DNA from: Gambelia wislizenii
Taxonomy: Eukaryota; Chordata; Lepidosauria; Squamata; Crotaphytidae
Length of the DNA: 64,000 nt
Assembly: GCA_030847615.1 (NCBI GenBank)
Contig: JAUMIR010000004.1
Coordinates: forward strand, 84,661,001 to 84,725,000
Reading direction: 5' to 3'
Shown one piece after another: positions 44,158-56,849 of the stretch. The first letter of the stretch is position 1. The number at the start of each line of letters is the position of its first letter. Under the pieces are notes generated by a model. It was not told where the DNA came from, did not search any database, and worked only from the letters and a program-made list of their open reading frames with translations. Both the position numbers and the translations under genes were made by a program.

Positions 44158-44300
44158 CACATTGGAAACTGCTTAATGCAGTGTAGATGTGTAAATTGCT
44201 ATTGCTTAAAACAGTTTGTAAGCTACTCTGATAGCCTTGTGGCTGAAGAGCGGGGTATAAATAACGAATAAATAAATAAAATAAAAAATAAATACTATGC
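44158..44300 (-). mobile_element. Inverted copy of the repeat at 10218-10376
   Basis: 'attagctaacacacattgga', 'gtagatgtgtaaattgctat' and 'gctgaagagcggggtataaa' are the reverse complement of the intron 1 block. Confidence 0.7.
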
Positions 44301-44309
44301 TTTACAAAT

Positions 44310-45627
44310 AAATGCCCCTGAAATAAGGAAAGAATCAGATGTACTGACTATTTTTTATTATTAAACAAAGACGTTGGTTCCAGGTGGCTGAGGTAGGTTT
44401 AGAAGCAGTTATTGGACTATACAGAGCTAAATGGATTCTGCTATGTGTTTACACTGTGGCATTAAGACTCCTAGGGACTGGATCTGATTCAGGCTCAAGC
44501 CATGGACAAGCCTGTTGCTATTTGACATGGAAAATCCTCAGTGGACCAAGTATTACTAATCAGCAAGGATAATATTGTTTGAGGCAGTGCTTATTAGAAC
44601 TGACATGCAGCTCTGCTATGCAATTTTTAGATTTGACATTATGCAACTGGGTATATAAAGTATGACTAATAGTCCTGCTGCTGTGAGAACAAACTCAAAA
44701 TTAGGGAAAGAGATACCGGATGCTTAGTAGAAGGCCCCCATACTCTTGAGGAATCCGTGGGCTGTCTCCCTCCTCTTTTCTTCCCAAGCATGTAAAATGT
44801 AGGGTACGTTGGTAATAGCCATACATTTGCTGTGCAATCTGTTCCCTAGAAAATGCCTTTCCAAAGAAACCTATTGAGAGAACATTTTCAACTTAAGGAG
44901 ATTTGTTCAGTGAATAAAATGGAAAGGCCCAGAACCTGAGTTAAAGCCTCCATTTCCTTCTCCCTGCCATTGTCTTTAGGTCAAGACTGTAATCTTCAGC
45001 TTGTTTATTTGAAGTAATTTCCACTGAAACCCATGCCGTTTACCTCCAAGTAAATGCACTTACGATAAGAATGCAGAAGGAGATGCACATGATCAAGAAT
45101 TGGGTTTGTTGGGTTGCTGCTGCTAGAGGATGATCCAGCTAATTAGTGTTTGCCATTAAATCTGCTGATTAAGTAGGAGGCTGTCATTGTTCCTGCCGTA
45201 CAGCTTTGTACATATGCTGTTTTCCAAATGCAGCAGCGCCATGAGCAGTAACACTACATGGCTGGTCTACAGTTGAGTTGGGAGGGCTGGTAAAAGGTTC
45301 AAGGAAGGAACAGGCAGGAGTGCCTACAGCTAACTCTTCTCCTACTTCACTTGTTCATTTAAAGCTAAACGCTCATTTTACAGAAATCTGGCAACAATAT
45401 TCTTTGTTTGCTCTGACAGTGCAGCATGCTGAACTCTTCAAAGAATTAGTGCACAAGAACCCAAATGGCTGAGATACTACACTGTCCAGTACAATGTACA
45501 ACTCACCATTTAACTACTACAGCCCTGACTCCACGGCAGTCAGTGGCTGGTGAAGGGGGAGGCATCAAAGACGATGCCATAGCCAGATGAAGAATGGTGG
45601 CATCATCTGACAAGATCTGCTGGGGCC
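44310..45627. other. Non-coding stretch, no recognised feature
   Basis: No exon-like frame, RNA or classified repeat was recognised. Confidence 0.35.
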
Positions 45628-46203
45628 CTCTAGAGCAATGGCTCTTAACCTTTTCTTTACCAGGGACCCCCTTTATAGCAATAGAACTTCTATTTCTATA
45701 CCGCTTATCAGTGGCAAAGCACTCCCTAGGGAGTTTACAATGTTTTTTTAGCTAATTGCCCCCAACAAACCAGGTGCTCATTTTACCAACCTACAGAAGG
45801 ATGGAAGGCTGAGTGAACCTTGGAGCCCTCTGGGATCAAACTCATAACATTGTGGTTGCAGTACTTGTATTTAACCAAGATTTAACTCAAGATTTAAAAC
45901 AACAACAATAATACCTGATAATAATAATACAATTACACCATCCATGAAACTTACCTCAGATGTACTTAGAGGGGGAGGGAAGACTTTTCTCCTGCTTCTT
46001 CTTGCAAGCTTGTGGCTGGAGTGGATTGAATGGCAATGTGCAGGCCAAGCCAGCCAGCCTTTGCCTTGGCTCCTGTCACGTGGCCACTCCACTGCAGGAG
46101 GAAGGTGGGCCAAGCAACTTTCAACCAATTGTGGACGCCCTGTGAGGCCATTGCGGACCGCTTGGGGTCCCCAGACCCCAGGTTAAGAACCACTGTTCTA
46201 GAG
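45628..46203. mobile_element. hAT-type DNA transposon with 8-bp target duplication
   Basis: The termini are CAATGGCTCTTAACC (from 45636) and GGTTAAGAACCACTG (to 46195), which are inverted repeats. They are flanked by CTCTAGAG (45628-45635) and TTCTAGAG (46196-46203), an 8-bp duplication with one difference. Eight-base duplications and CAxTGG ends fit hAT elements. A further fragment (about 45673-45900, 'ctatttctataccgcttatc') appears nested within. No transposase remains. Confidence 0.75.
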
Positions 46204-46439
46204 GTCTCAGCAGATGATGTAATGGTTCTGCACCTGGATATGGGGGCATAGCCAGATGCTTTTCTGACCAGATGCTGAATGGCCATGTGGGGTGGTATCA
46301 CAGTGAAATGGTGAGGCCTGAGGGAGCTTTGATTGTTGTGGAGAGAGGAAGAGGTTTCCAACCTCTGCAACAATTAAAAAATGGCATATGCAGGTGTACC
46401 TTAGATATAATGCTTGCGTATGTCACTTACAGGATGCCT

Positions 46440-48010
46440 GTCAATGCATTACACTCTTTCACGTGGCTCAGTTTTACTGTGACTCCCACTATAAAATGCT
46501 TCTTCTTTTTCTGACAGAACTCCTATGCTTCTAACAGCTTTAACTTGCAAGGGTTTTCCTGGCATGAGAAAACTAGTTGCCTGAATCAGTGGTGGCACTA
46601 GCGGGGTGTAGAGACGCTGAACTGCACCAGGTGACTCTGTCAGAGGGAGAGGTGACACCAGCCTTAGTAACACCACAGGCCTGAATAAATGGGTTGACTG
46701 AGAAACCTAAATACTGAGCAACTTAGTCATAGCAACATACACATAGTGGCATGTCCAGGTATGGTTCTCTTCACCATTCTTTTGCCAGTCTGCAAGAAAA
46801 CTAAACTGATCTTCATGTTCTCTTAGTTGCAAGGAGGTCCGATGCAAAAGAGGACAATTATGCAAAAAGGGAACAGCACAAAGGAGCCTTTTCCATATGG
46901 AAAAGTTTTGCTGAGAATGCCGAGAAGGGTAGCAAACTGGATATCTGAAGTCTCAGAACCTACTACTTCAAAACCTCATGTAGGCCGATGGATGGGCATG
47001 ATATTTTACTCCCTCTGAATTTAGCTGGGTTAGGTCTCACAGGAACAGCCATATCCTTGGCCATGCAGCTTCTGGCCACCTGGTCCAATCCTGGGAACAG
47101 GATGTAGCTGCCTGCAACTAATAAACTGTAATTTTGTCAGATGGCAAGTTTCATTCCCAGAGGAGGAAACCTGGGAAAACAATGTCAGTCTTTAACAACC
47201 AAGGCATTCTAGCTGTAGAAATTAATATATTTATGTGTTGGGGGACATATGCCCGTCCTTTGCTTCAGATTAATTCCTACATAAAACAGAAAACGTCCAA
47301 AGAAATCAAAAGCAGGGGGCATTTGGTATGTATACAGTACATTTATGGGTTCAGGGAGGAGGAGAGACTGGTACATTATTATCCCTCCCTATAAGAGGGA
47401 GGATAATAGCCTTTCCTATTAGCTGAACTATTATCCTGTTAGATTTATGTCAAATTCATGATTGAAGCTGGATTACATGTCTAGGGTAATGGTGGGATAC
47501 CCTTCCATGTACCTGGAGCGGAGCTGTTGTTTTCATATTTACAAAACCAGGATATCCTTTTCCATCAAAATTAAGAACCAACATAACACAGAATGTGGCT
47601 CACTGCAGTAGTTACCACTAGGTTCCTGCCTTATGGAAGTGTAAACACATACACTCCAGGCTACAGATGTTTCTCTTTGCCTCTACTTGGCAACAGTAAC
47701 AGAAACTTTAGCTGCCTTTCTGAAATGCAGAAGGACCGCATCTTCCTGAAACAGAGTGATCTTTTGCCTCGATCTTTCTGGAGCCAAGGGGGGGGGGATC
47801 CTATCCATTTTTGGAATATGAGGTGTGGCCTTGCCCCTGCTGACATCAGTAGTGACAGCAGAGAATTCCTGGCTGGAAATTCATTGGTCCTCAAGTTTGA
47901 GAGAGTGGTCCTCAGACTGCTGGAAGATATCGGCTGTGTGAAAAACAAGAGTCTTCATCTTTGACTGGATTAAGCAGATCTAAATCTATCTGCAGGGGGG
48001 TAGAGCCTAT
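46440..48010. other. Non-coding stretch with unassigned frames
   Basis: A 123-codon frame at 47593-47964 (+) is open but has no family signature, splice context or compositional sign of coding. I do not call it a gene. Confidence 0.3.
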
Positions 48011-48014
48011 GACT

Positions 48015-48130
48015 CTCCAGATGTCAATGATCTATTATTCCCACAGTCCCTCACCATTGCATGACTAGCTAGGGCTGATGGAAACTGAAGTCCAGCAGTG
48101 TCTGGAGGGCCACAGGCTCCCCAGCCCTGC
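48015..48130. mobile_element. MITE family C, diverged
   Basis: 'gactctccagatgtcaatga' on the left and 'gtctggagggccacaggctc' on the right, with 'gatggaaactgaagtccagc' as the inner arm. Confidence 0.55.
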
Positions 48131-49361
48131 AGTGGGGGGGGGGGAGTCACCACTACACTTCTGTCTATTTCCCCTGCATACATACATTCTTTTTTTTTCT
48201 TTTTCTTTTTTGCATATGTGCCCAAGCAGAACAAAATAGAAGTACATGAGCTGATTTGCTGGTCCATGGTCCATCCAGTACAGCATTTCATTTCCAACAG
48301 TATGGCTAGCCTTATTTAGTGGGAAGCTCATAAAAGCCATGCTGCCCTGTGTTCCCCAACACCCAGCAATCAGAGGTGCATTGTCTTGTCATGACCGACA
48401 TCCACTGGTAGATTAATGTTTAATGATAATCTAATGCTTTTGCAATGTGGAGTGTGGCCTTTATAGTTAGGGTTGTGATGAGATTCTTGGCCAAGAGAAG
48501 CAGTGCACAAATAAAATATTTGGTATGCTAAATGTGCAATGCATCCTTCATATTTAAGGTTAAATGGAGATCTTTGACCAAAAGATACAGTACAGAAGCA
48601 AAATATTTATTACATGTGAAATGTAGCCTTCATATTTAGGGCTAAAGAACAATGCACAAGAATACATATTAGTATTGTTCCACTTTGGAGAACATCTTTA
48701 TTTTCTCAGTGGAGCCAAAGAAGAGTGGAGAAAATGGAAAGCCCAAAAGTCTTAGCAAGCCAAGATGTTTAAATGTCATTGCAATAATTGAGCTGCCCAG
48801 AAGTCATTTGTGCTGGTGGTTTTTCTGCCTTGCCAGCAAGCCTTCCTTGTGCTTACTGTCAGAATAAAAACACCAGTAACATTTTGCTTATTGTAATAAA
48901 GTGAAAGAGCAGTTGGATTCATTACAGCCATAGCATAAAGGAAATATTTTTTTCTAGCAAACATTGAACTTTGGGTGCATTTATAGAGGCACAGAACTGT
49001 AACTCTGGGATCCATCTCAAATATTTGTCTACCCCATTCCCTTTGAACAAGAATTACTACTCCGAAAAGATGTCTAAAAGATTAGTCTAAGCAATTGAAG
49101 GAGCAGTCAAATACATACACACACTCCATGGCCTAGCATTAACTCTCTTAGAAATACAAGAAATTAATAGACACTATGAGGAAAGGGAGATGGAAACTGC
49201 AACAGAGGTCAGGTTTGCTTCAAAGCTGAACTACATGACCTTTGAAGGCTACAGTCCTTTGTACACTTATTTACGATTGTACACTTTGTACACTTATTTA
49301 GGAATGGGATTAATTCTGAGTTTAGGCTCCATGTCATTTGATCCCCTCTTCCTTCCTTTTT

Positions 49362-49530
49362 GGAAGGGCTGCAGTTCAGTGATAAAGCACATGCTATGCA
49401 TGTGGGAAGTCCCTAGAGTCTAACTTTGGCAGCCTCACAGTAAAAGATTTCTGTCAGCAATCTGCCACCAGTCAGGTAATACCAGACTAGATGTATCAGT
49501 GGCCTGAGTCAATATAAAGACAGCTTACAG
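49362..49530 (+). mobile_element. tRNA-derived SINE, diverged
   Basis: 'gggctgcagttcagtgataaa' (A-box region), 'gcatgtgggaagtccctaga', and a body and tail with 'agactagatgtatcagtggc' and 'aaagacagcttacagtg' match the family at 3720. Confidence 0.65.
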
Positions 49531-50289
49531 TGTTATTCAACCCCATTTCTAAAAGAAGGGGATGTGGGAAGCTCCCCCTGCTTGTATTCTCTATGAAGTG
49601 TTAAAATCCAGGGTGATTTCAATATGTTTCTGTTGGCTGTCATTCTCATTCTATATTGCTCCAGTTTCACTGGTGTCTTGTTTGAAAAAAAAAAGGATAT
49701 AATGAAAGGAACTGTTGGTTGCTTCATACTTTTTCTATACAGATGTGAGGGAGACTGCTATGTGTAAAAATTTACACAAGGGTTTGTTTTGCCCCATGTA
49801 CATGCATTTGGAAATTGCAATGGTTTCCAAATACATGGTTGTTCTATGTGTTCCCTCCAATGCTCTTCTGGTTTTGTTTTGGAGTCCCTGTGTGCCAGAT
49901 TCTGAGCCTTTAAAGTAGTGATATCTTCAGAGTTCAGAAGTAATGTAATATTGGCCAGAATCATGTATGGAATTTACAGAATGAATAAGCACTGTAGTTA
50001 TGGTCCTACACAGTGAATCCCAGTCCAATCCCCCCAACCCCACTTACTGAGAAGCAGCTGCTGAGATCAACTGGTGTTTGTTTCCCTGTTGCTCCAGAAG
50101 CAGCTGGCTGATAGCCCCACCCCCTCCAATGAGTGATCTCCAGTGTGACAGGCAATTCCCCCAACACTGGATATTGCTTGTGTGACGTGGGGGAAGGGGG
50201 ACATCATCCAGCCACTTCCCAATCAACAGGGGAACAGACCACCTCGATTACAGTGGCTGCTGCCTTGTAAGTGGGGATTGGTGTACTTT

Positions 50290-50910
50290 CATAGAATTGT
50301 AGAGTTGGAAGAGACCACAAGGGCCATCCAGTCCGACCCCATGCCATGCAGGAATACACAATCAAATCATTCCTGACAGATAGTCATCTAGCCTCTGTTT
50401 AAAAACCTCCAAAGAAGGAAACTCCACCACACTCCGAGGCAGTGCAGTCCACTTCTGAACAGCTTTTACTGTCAGGAAGTTCTTCCTAATGAATAGGTGG
50501 ACTCCCTTTTCTTGTAGTTTGAGCCCATTGCTCCATAGCCTTGTCTTTGGAGCAGGAGAAAACAAGCTTGATCCATCCTCAATATGACATCCCTTCAAAT
50601 AATTAAACATGGCTATCATGTCCCCTCTCAACCTTCTCTTCTCCAGATTAAACATGCCCAGCTCCCTAAGCTGCTCCTCATAGGGTATGGCTTACAGATG
50701 TCTCACTATCCTGGTTGCCGTCCTCTGGATACATTCCAGCTTGTCAATATCCTTCCTGAATTGTGGTGCCCAGAACTGGACACAGTATTCCAGGTGAGGT
50801 CTGACCAAAGCAGAATAGAGTGGCACTATTACTTCCCTTGATCTAGACACTATACTCCTATTAATGCAGCCTAGAATTGCAATGGCTTTTTTAGCTGCTG
50901 CATCACATGA
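50290..50910 (-). mobile_element. CR1 LINE 3' region
   Basis: The minus-strand frame 50655-50362 has R-L-R-G-D-M-I, C-H-I-E-D-G-S, R-K-N-F-L-T-V and P-S-L-E-V-F-K-Q-R-L-D. This is the conserved C-terminus of CR1 ORF2. The 3' end is at the left ('catagaattgtagagttgga', the reverse of the CR1 tail). It is 5' truncated at about 50910. Confidence 0.9.
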
Positions 50911-51002
50911 TCTCTATGTAGCCCCTAAATGTGGGGATACGTAGGGACCATGAGTATGAAACAGTCACAAATGCATAACTCTAGGTTACACATTCGTAAC
51001 TT

Positions 51003-51073
51003 CCATAGGGGGTTGGACTGGATGGCCCTCGTGGTCTCTTCCAACTCTGCAATTCTATGATTCTATGATTCTG
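51003..51073 (+). mobile_element. CR1 LINE 3' terminus
   Basis: 'ggttggactggatggccctc', 'tctcttccaactctgcaat', then 'tctatga' repeated: the characteristic CR1 end. It lies in opposite orientation to the copy at 50290. Confidence 0.85.
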
Positions 51074-52689
51074 GCTGATATTACCTGTAATGTGCTACTT
51101 TTGGAGTTCAGAAGGGCATAATGATGTTCCTTTTGCAAATAATATAACAATTAGTAGTGTAGTTACTTTTGTGATTACTTATTACTTTTTGTGATTGTGC
51201 TTACTTATTACTTTTGAAGGTTTCTCCCCCCCCCCCAAGTTTAGGGCATTTTCTTACTTTCCACTTTTCGGAAGTAAAAAGTAAAGAGTAACACAACAGG
51301 TTACTTTACAAAACTCACATGGTTAATGGTAACAGATTATGCTTTCTGCTTATATTGTAATGAGCCACATGACTTTTCAAATGCAACTTTTGAAGCTCTG
51401 GGTGTCAACTTAATGGCATTTATATTGTTTGCTGTCATATCAGCCCAGTGGTTTCCAGCTAAGGCAGTTCACAAAGCCAGAAGCAAGTCAGAATAACTAG
51501 TCATCAAGGGATGCAGCATTGACATATGCATGTGTGAATTGGCTCTGATGAGCACTTGGTCATATTACAAATCAGAGAGGATACTATGCAATTTTGAAAG
51601 TTGAAAGCACATCATTAGCATTCAGTCGTCCCACACTGAAGTTGCCACTTTCCCCCTCTGACTAAGGCATCATGACTTCCAACAAAAGTGTGACAGGCAG
51701 AAATTCCAACAAATTTAGCTTTTCCCAGCATGATGTTGCAGTAATAGGGAGAGTGGCACTTGCGGAGTCTCTCTCAGCTAGCTGTTAAAGGTACATACCT
51801 CCTAGGGAAAAGAGGTCATAATTGCACTGAAAACAATGTCTTCTCTTAATACATCATGCTGTGATAACAGCAGTAGGAAGGTCAAAGGAATAACCATTAG
51901 CAGATTCCTTTTGCTTCCATGCAAAAGCTGTTCTGGCAATTAAGGCTGCGGATGAAAAATCAAAATATTGGTGTTCAATTATCAACTGAATGTGATAAAA
52001 GCTCAGCCAAGCTACCCCATCTCTGCACTTAAGTATCTAACTTGTAAACTGAGAAAAATCTGTACAGTAATATCCTCTTGTCCAAATAACATTCTCACCA
52101 GGTGGAATCAATATTTTGAGTATTGTACAGTCACTCAGAGTAAATGCTGTGTAATCTAAGGGACCAATTCCTAGCTTGTTAAAAGAGAAATGTTGTGGGA
52201 AACGTTTGTCTCAAAAGAAAAATGGTCTGGACAGAATTCAATTGCACATCATTTGTACTTCAAAAGTAAAACATCCCCATATGGCTTATTTAGATGGTTT
52301 TTAAATATCAAGACTGCTTTAAAATTTACACTTCAAAACAAAGTTACAGGAAAGAATCCAAACATAATAATAATTGAAATTCCTGCCAAAACATGACTAT
52401 GAGAGAATATGATCACTCCCTTCTGTTGGTGTCCTTTTGCTTCATAATCTGGATCTGCTAACCACCCATGTCATGAGTTAACATGGGTAGTAATTTTAAT
52501 TTTCTATGGGTGAAATTTAATACACACACACACATATGGTGCATTTGAGTCCTACTAAATCAACCCCATGAGAATTAGGAAGACAATTATTATAGACTGG
52601 TTAGAGATTGTAACTGGCAGGTGTCTTGCATGCTCTGGGCTGCAGCCCAGTTTCCTCATCCTAGATCATGATTGGTGAGTCAGTGGGCA

Positions 52690-52775
52690 TGCAGATTTTG
52701 TTGGACTGCAACTGCCATCATCCCTAGCCAGCATAGTCCATGGATGCTGGGAGTTGCAGTCCAAGAACAACCGGA
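52690..52775. mobile_element. Short palindromic MITE
   Basis: 'ttggactgcaactgccatca' pairs with 'tgctgggagttgcagtccaa' around a short centre. Confidence 0.7.
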
Positions 52776-53035
52776 TAGCCAGTCTAACTCTGGATAATGT
52801 TAGTGAACTCAGTCTCAAGGGGAGATCAGCCTAACTGGAGTTGTGGTTCCATTAGGAAGATAGTGCTCAGGCAGGAGAAAACAGGTAAGTAAGCATCTAC
52901 CTTCAGCAGTGTTCTGCTAGGGTGACATGTCTCTGCGCTCCATGGCACTCAGTCCAGAGATTATTGCTCCCTGGAGATGCCCATCCAGTTACTTTCAATT
53001 AGCTTTCAGATGGCTGACATCAGGGATGCACTACT

Positions 53036-53060
53036 TTGTGTGTGTGTGTATGTGTGTGTT
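53036..53060 (+). repeat. (TG)n microsatellite
   Basis: A TG run with one A interruption, about 560 bases before the candidate exon 4. Confidence 0.9.
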
Positions 53061-53616
53061 GCTGTAAAGACAGAGTACTGTACAAGGTTCTCAGTATGCC
53101 CACTTAATTGCAAAAAACAGGCTGTTATAAAAGCATTTGTTTTTGTTATTGTTATTACTTCCTAAGACCTATAGTACTAATAGTGTTACTAAAGACAATT
53201 AACCCCTCCCCCAACTGTTATTAAACAAAGGTTTTGTATCTACAAATGACACAAGTAGTAAATAGCCTGATTTAACTGTCAGTCTCCAAAAGCTTTCTTG
53301 AAACTGTGTTTAAATAAGTAGTCACTCAGTACAGAATTAGCGAGTTGGCCAGAAATAGACATGCTCTGGAGAAACACTCACAGGTGGTTTGAAAAAGTAG
53401 GAAGGAGAATGGGCTGTGATTCTATGCACAGATGCTACTGTATAAAAAGGATTCTGTTGGTTCTGCTCCAAGCCTAAGAGATGATACTGTGGTGTAGTGG
53501 TGGTGTCTGATATATGGGGCATGCATAGGGAGGGTGACTCTAACCCAATTTGTAGTGGGTCAGGCATGGTACTGTCCATATCAACTGAGACTTTTTGTCT
53601 TCTCCCTCTGACTCAG

Positions 53617-53696
53617 CCAAGCTACCATATGTGCTGTCTGGGCAGTTTCTCCAGCCTTTAGAAGGCCGAATGAATCATCACCGCTCTTCTCTTTGA
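53617..53696 (+). CDS. KCNC4: Candidate KCNC4 terminal coding exon 4
   Basis: The pyrimidine-rich tract 'ctttttgtcttctccctctg' followed by ACTCAG forms a very good acceptor ending at 53616. From 53617 the sequence supplies the two bases needed to complete codon 598 and then stays open for 25 more residues (A-K-L-P-Y-V-L-S-G-Q-F-L-Q-P-L-E-G-R-M-N and six more) to TGA at 53694-53696. The joined coding sequence is 1,872 bases, exactly 623 codons plus stop, close to the 620-635 residues known for Kv3.4 proteins. AATAAA follows 150 bases later. The tail does not match the human isoform ending that I remember, so it could be an alternative or lineage-specific C-terminus, or a chance acceptor with an open frame. 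Transcript data would settle it. Confidence 0.5.
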
Positions 53697-53845
53697 AGCA
53701 CTTCTGGATTCTGCAGCACACAGCTCTCATTTTTCTTCCTCCTTGTATTTTTTAAAAAAGTAATTCATGTCTAGGAATCAATGAGAAACCAAAAAAGTAT
53801 CTGATTGTGTTTTCAGTGCCCGGTCTCTTAATTCTAAAAAGCTGT

Positions 53846-53851
53846 AATAAA
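53846..53851 (+). terminator. KCNC4: Candidate polyadenylation signal AATAAA
   Basis: The canonical hexamer lies 150 bases after the proposed stop. If used, it would give a short 3' UTR. Confidence 0.4.
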
Positions 53852-54682
53852 TGCCTTCCTGTCTTACTGGATTTGGGGCAAATTTTCATCAAGAGAAAGA
53901 CAAATATAAAAGAAGCATTGGTTGCAAAACTGACTGACTTTGGTTTTTTTGGCCTGTTTTGCCTTTCTGGATTTTTTTACTAGGAAAGAATCTGAAAATC
54001 CTTGTTTTTGCAGGACTGTTGAATCCTCAGTGATTGTCCCTAGGAGCTGGGATTGCCTCTCAGTTTTCCTGTTAGAAATGTAAACAGGGGAGAATGTAAG
54101 CTGAGAGGACCTGCCTATTTGCTATAATCCTGCTTGCAATGTATTAGATGTATAAAAACATGTCTGAGACAAACCAGGGTTGCTCCATACTGCCAGTGTC
54201 GTTGTGGGCATTCATCTTGTACAACACCAGAACTGTTCCATCAACCACCGCCCCTCTTTTACTGTGTTGACTGACCTATTGGCTCGCATAGCTGCTGTTC
54301 CACTATAGTTCCTGGACTTTGTTATAGATAAACATTGCTAATAGATACTTTCCTGCAAATGCTTCAGCATGTAAGTACCAAGCATTGTCTACAGATATTT
54401 CTTCTTTTTTTAAAGACTGTGTGTGTTCCAAGCTTCTTTGGCAGAGAATTCTCTTTTTAGAAATGATATTCATGAAATCATTTGGGAATCTGAACCCATA
54501 AGAAGTTGAAATGCTGAGAAGAAAAATCTCTGCTTTCTGATGAGGCATGTTTAATGAAACATTAGACAGGAGGTGATTTTGTTTCACTCCACTGCCCAGT
54601 GCTGTTACTATATCCCAGAAAGTATTGAGTACTATTATCTTCTGTGCTGTACACATGCCTTCTCCTGTCAAACTCTGCTCTT

Positions 54683-54688
54683 AATAAA
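54683..54688 (+). terminator. KCNC4: Alternative polyadenylation signal AATAAA
   Basis: A second canonical hexamer about 990 bases after the proposed stop; a longer 3' UTR would end near 54705. Confidence 0.3.
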
Positions 54689-54829
54689 AAGATCTAAGGA
54701 CTGAAATCCAGTTTCTGGGTATTCCTGACTTTGCTTTTTTGTTTTTCCTTGGTCACTGGGAAGGTTCAAGTGATCAAACAGCTAGAATTATATTCCATTG
54801 GATTGCCATGACAATGACATAGACCTTAA

Positions 54830-55560
54830 TTCTTTTTAAAAGAATTTTTATTGAACCTTTTAAAAATATGTGAATTACAGGAAAAAATGAAATAGAAAAT
54901 AATATAACATTTTTAAAAGTGCAGTACAAAAATAAAAAATGAAAAAGAGTGACTTCTGATCTTTCTTTCAACAGTTATATATACATGTCATTATTCATGG
55001 CTCTCTGTCTAAAATTACAACATTTTCCCTTCTTTCAATAGTCTATACTTTCTACTTATCAAAACCAGAAAATTACCAAATCATATTTTTTCTTTTTTTG
55101 TGCAAAAAGTCTATAAGGTGTTTCTAATCTTTGAAAAATGTCACTAATGATCTTTCTCTACTCAAACCAGACAGTTTATCCATTTCTGCTAAATCTGTCA
55201 GCTTCCACAGCTACTCCTCCATGGTAGATAATGTTGGACTCTTCCATCTCTATGCATACAACAATTTTACAGCAAATAGTCTTCCATAAGAGTTTGCCAA
55301 CTATGCATTCATCAATCCCAAAAGAAAAAGTTAATTTCTCTAACATCATATATCACCGATACATCATTTTATAAAAAATCTCTTTAAAATTGCAACATGT
55401 TATAAATTTCAACCCCTTAAAGCATGTATTTTCCCCTTGCTCCATCTGTATATTATAACCAAAATTCTTAATCCACTTTATCATAAACAACTTCTTCCAC
55501 TTCAAATTTCAACAAAAATTTATACATTTTAGCATACATTATATCATGTGACATAGAACT
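54830..55560 (-). mobile_element. AT-rich LINE-like 3' end (L1-like?)
   Basis: The plus strand begins 'aaaagaatttttattgaacc' and continues with T/C-rich, A-poor-stop sequence resembling the reverse of an L1 3' region, with 'ccatctctatgcatacaaca' and similar phrases. No protein motif was recovered, so the assignment is tentative. Confidence 0.35.
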
Positions 55561-56528
55561 TAATGATGTAGCCATGAGTTTATGGCATGGTCCTCTACAT
55601 TCTACAGGTAAGTCTCCTGGATTCAGTGGTCAGACACTTGGTCTCATGCTACAGATGTCTAAGCACTCATCAAGTTATTTTCACATGATTCACATCTTAA
55701 CTTTCTGACAGCTCTCGGGGAAATTAAGGCATTTGCACATGAACATTACCACACACTATCTCTTTCTGAAATAACAAGCAGCATTGGACTTTTCAAACTG
55801 AAGAGAGGCATTTTAGCCTCATGACAACCTGATGAAATAGATTAGACTTTGATTTGCTGAACAATGCAATAAACTTACATTTTTGAGCAAGAATTTTATT
55901 CTGGATTTTCCTCAGACAAACCCAACAGTCAAGCTGGACCCACAATATATTACCAACAAGGGCTGTGAGTTAGGGCAGCTTTCAGCTTGCCTCAACCCAT
56001 CACTTTGCAGATGTATTAGTCCCACTATCTCCAGGCAACACTAGCTGCTGTACATTGGGTAAAGGGTTGTAGTACAAAACATATGCAGGGCACAAGGAAG
56101 GCTGAATATAACAGTCAGTTAGGTAGCTTCCAGATTTGGGAGCTACGACATGCTAGGAGGAAAGATCCATAACTACTTCCAGTGATACCTTTCTTGTGCT
56201 CTGCCTATGTTGTAATATGAAACTGGGAGCTGGGGCAGTCTATCTACTTGCAAATAGTCCCCACTGAGTTCAATTAGATTTACCTCCAGGTAATAATAAT
56301 TTAAAACATTAAAAACCTTCCAGATGTTCATAGAATTTTATTAAAAACAAGAAAAATACATCATATCCAACCAAGGTGCACTGTTACCTGCATGCTTTAA
56401 CACCAATAGATCACTATAGCCACTCACGTCTCCCAAAGTTACTGTGTGCCAGACTGTGTGCCAAGCAGGTAGTCCTTTGACAAGGCATCCTGCATCTTGG
56501 TTGTAATGTAACATGATTGCTTCTCTGT
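55561..56528. other. Non-coding stretch, no recognised feature
   Basis: No exon, RNA or classified repeat was recognised. Confidence 0.35.
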
Positions 56529-56581
56529 GTTTGTGTATTGACAGGTGACTTGAAGGCACACACACACACACACACACACAT
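56529..56581 (+). mobile_element. SINE tail fragment with (CA)n
   Basis: 'ttgacaggtgacttgaaggc' followed by about 26 bases of CA repeat is the extreme end of the shared SINE tail. Confidence 0.7.
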
Positions 56582-56849
56582 TAAAAGTAGTGCTTCTCAG
56601 CAGAATGACTTCAATAAGGCCAGCCGGAGCATATTCAGCAAAATGGAACCGACCACAAGAGAGCACTACTTCTTAAACTTCCGGCTTCCCCACTGTTTAC
56701 CATGAAGTCATTAAATACTAGTTCCAGGTAGCCGACTCCACAGCAGGCATTGTTTTCCTTCCTATAACCTGTCTCTCTCTTTGTGTTGCTTTGGCTCAGT
56801 GATGGCTGGTCACCTCACCTCCATGTCAGTAGGTTGAGACATCTGCTCT

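Larger units (their letters stand above)
28014..53616 (+). other. KCNC4: Probable KCNC4 intron 3, transposon-rich
   Basis: The donor is GTATGA at 28014. The proposed acceptor is the tract 'cttctccctctgactcag' ending at 53616. The length of about 25.6 kb depends on the exon 4 call. Most recognised sequence inside is transposon-derived. The stretches 46210-48010, 48135-49360 and 51080-52680 show no recognised feature. Confidence 0.55.

Noticed and set aside
47593..47964. 123-codon plus-strand frame as a gene
   Set aside because: No recognisable family, and a minus-strand frame of 95 codons overlaps it; treated as chance.
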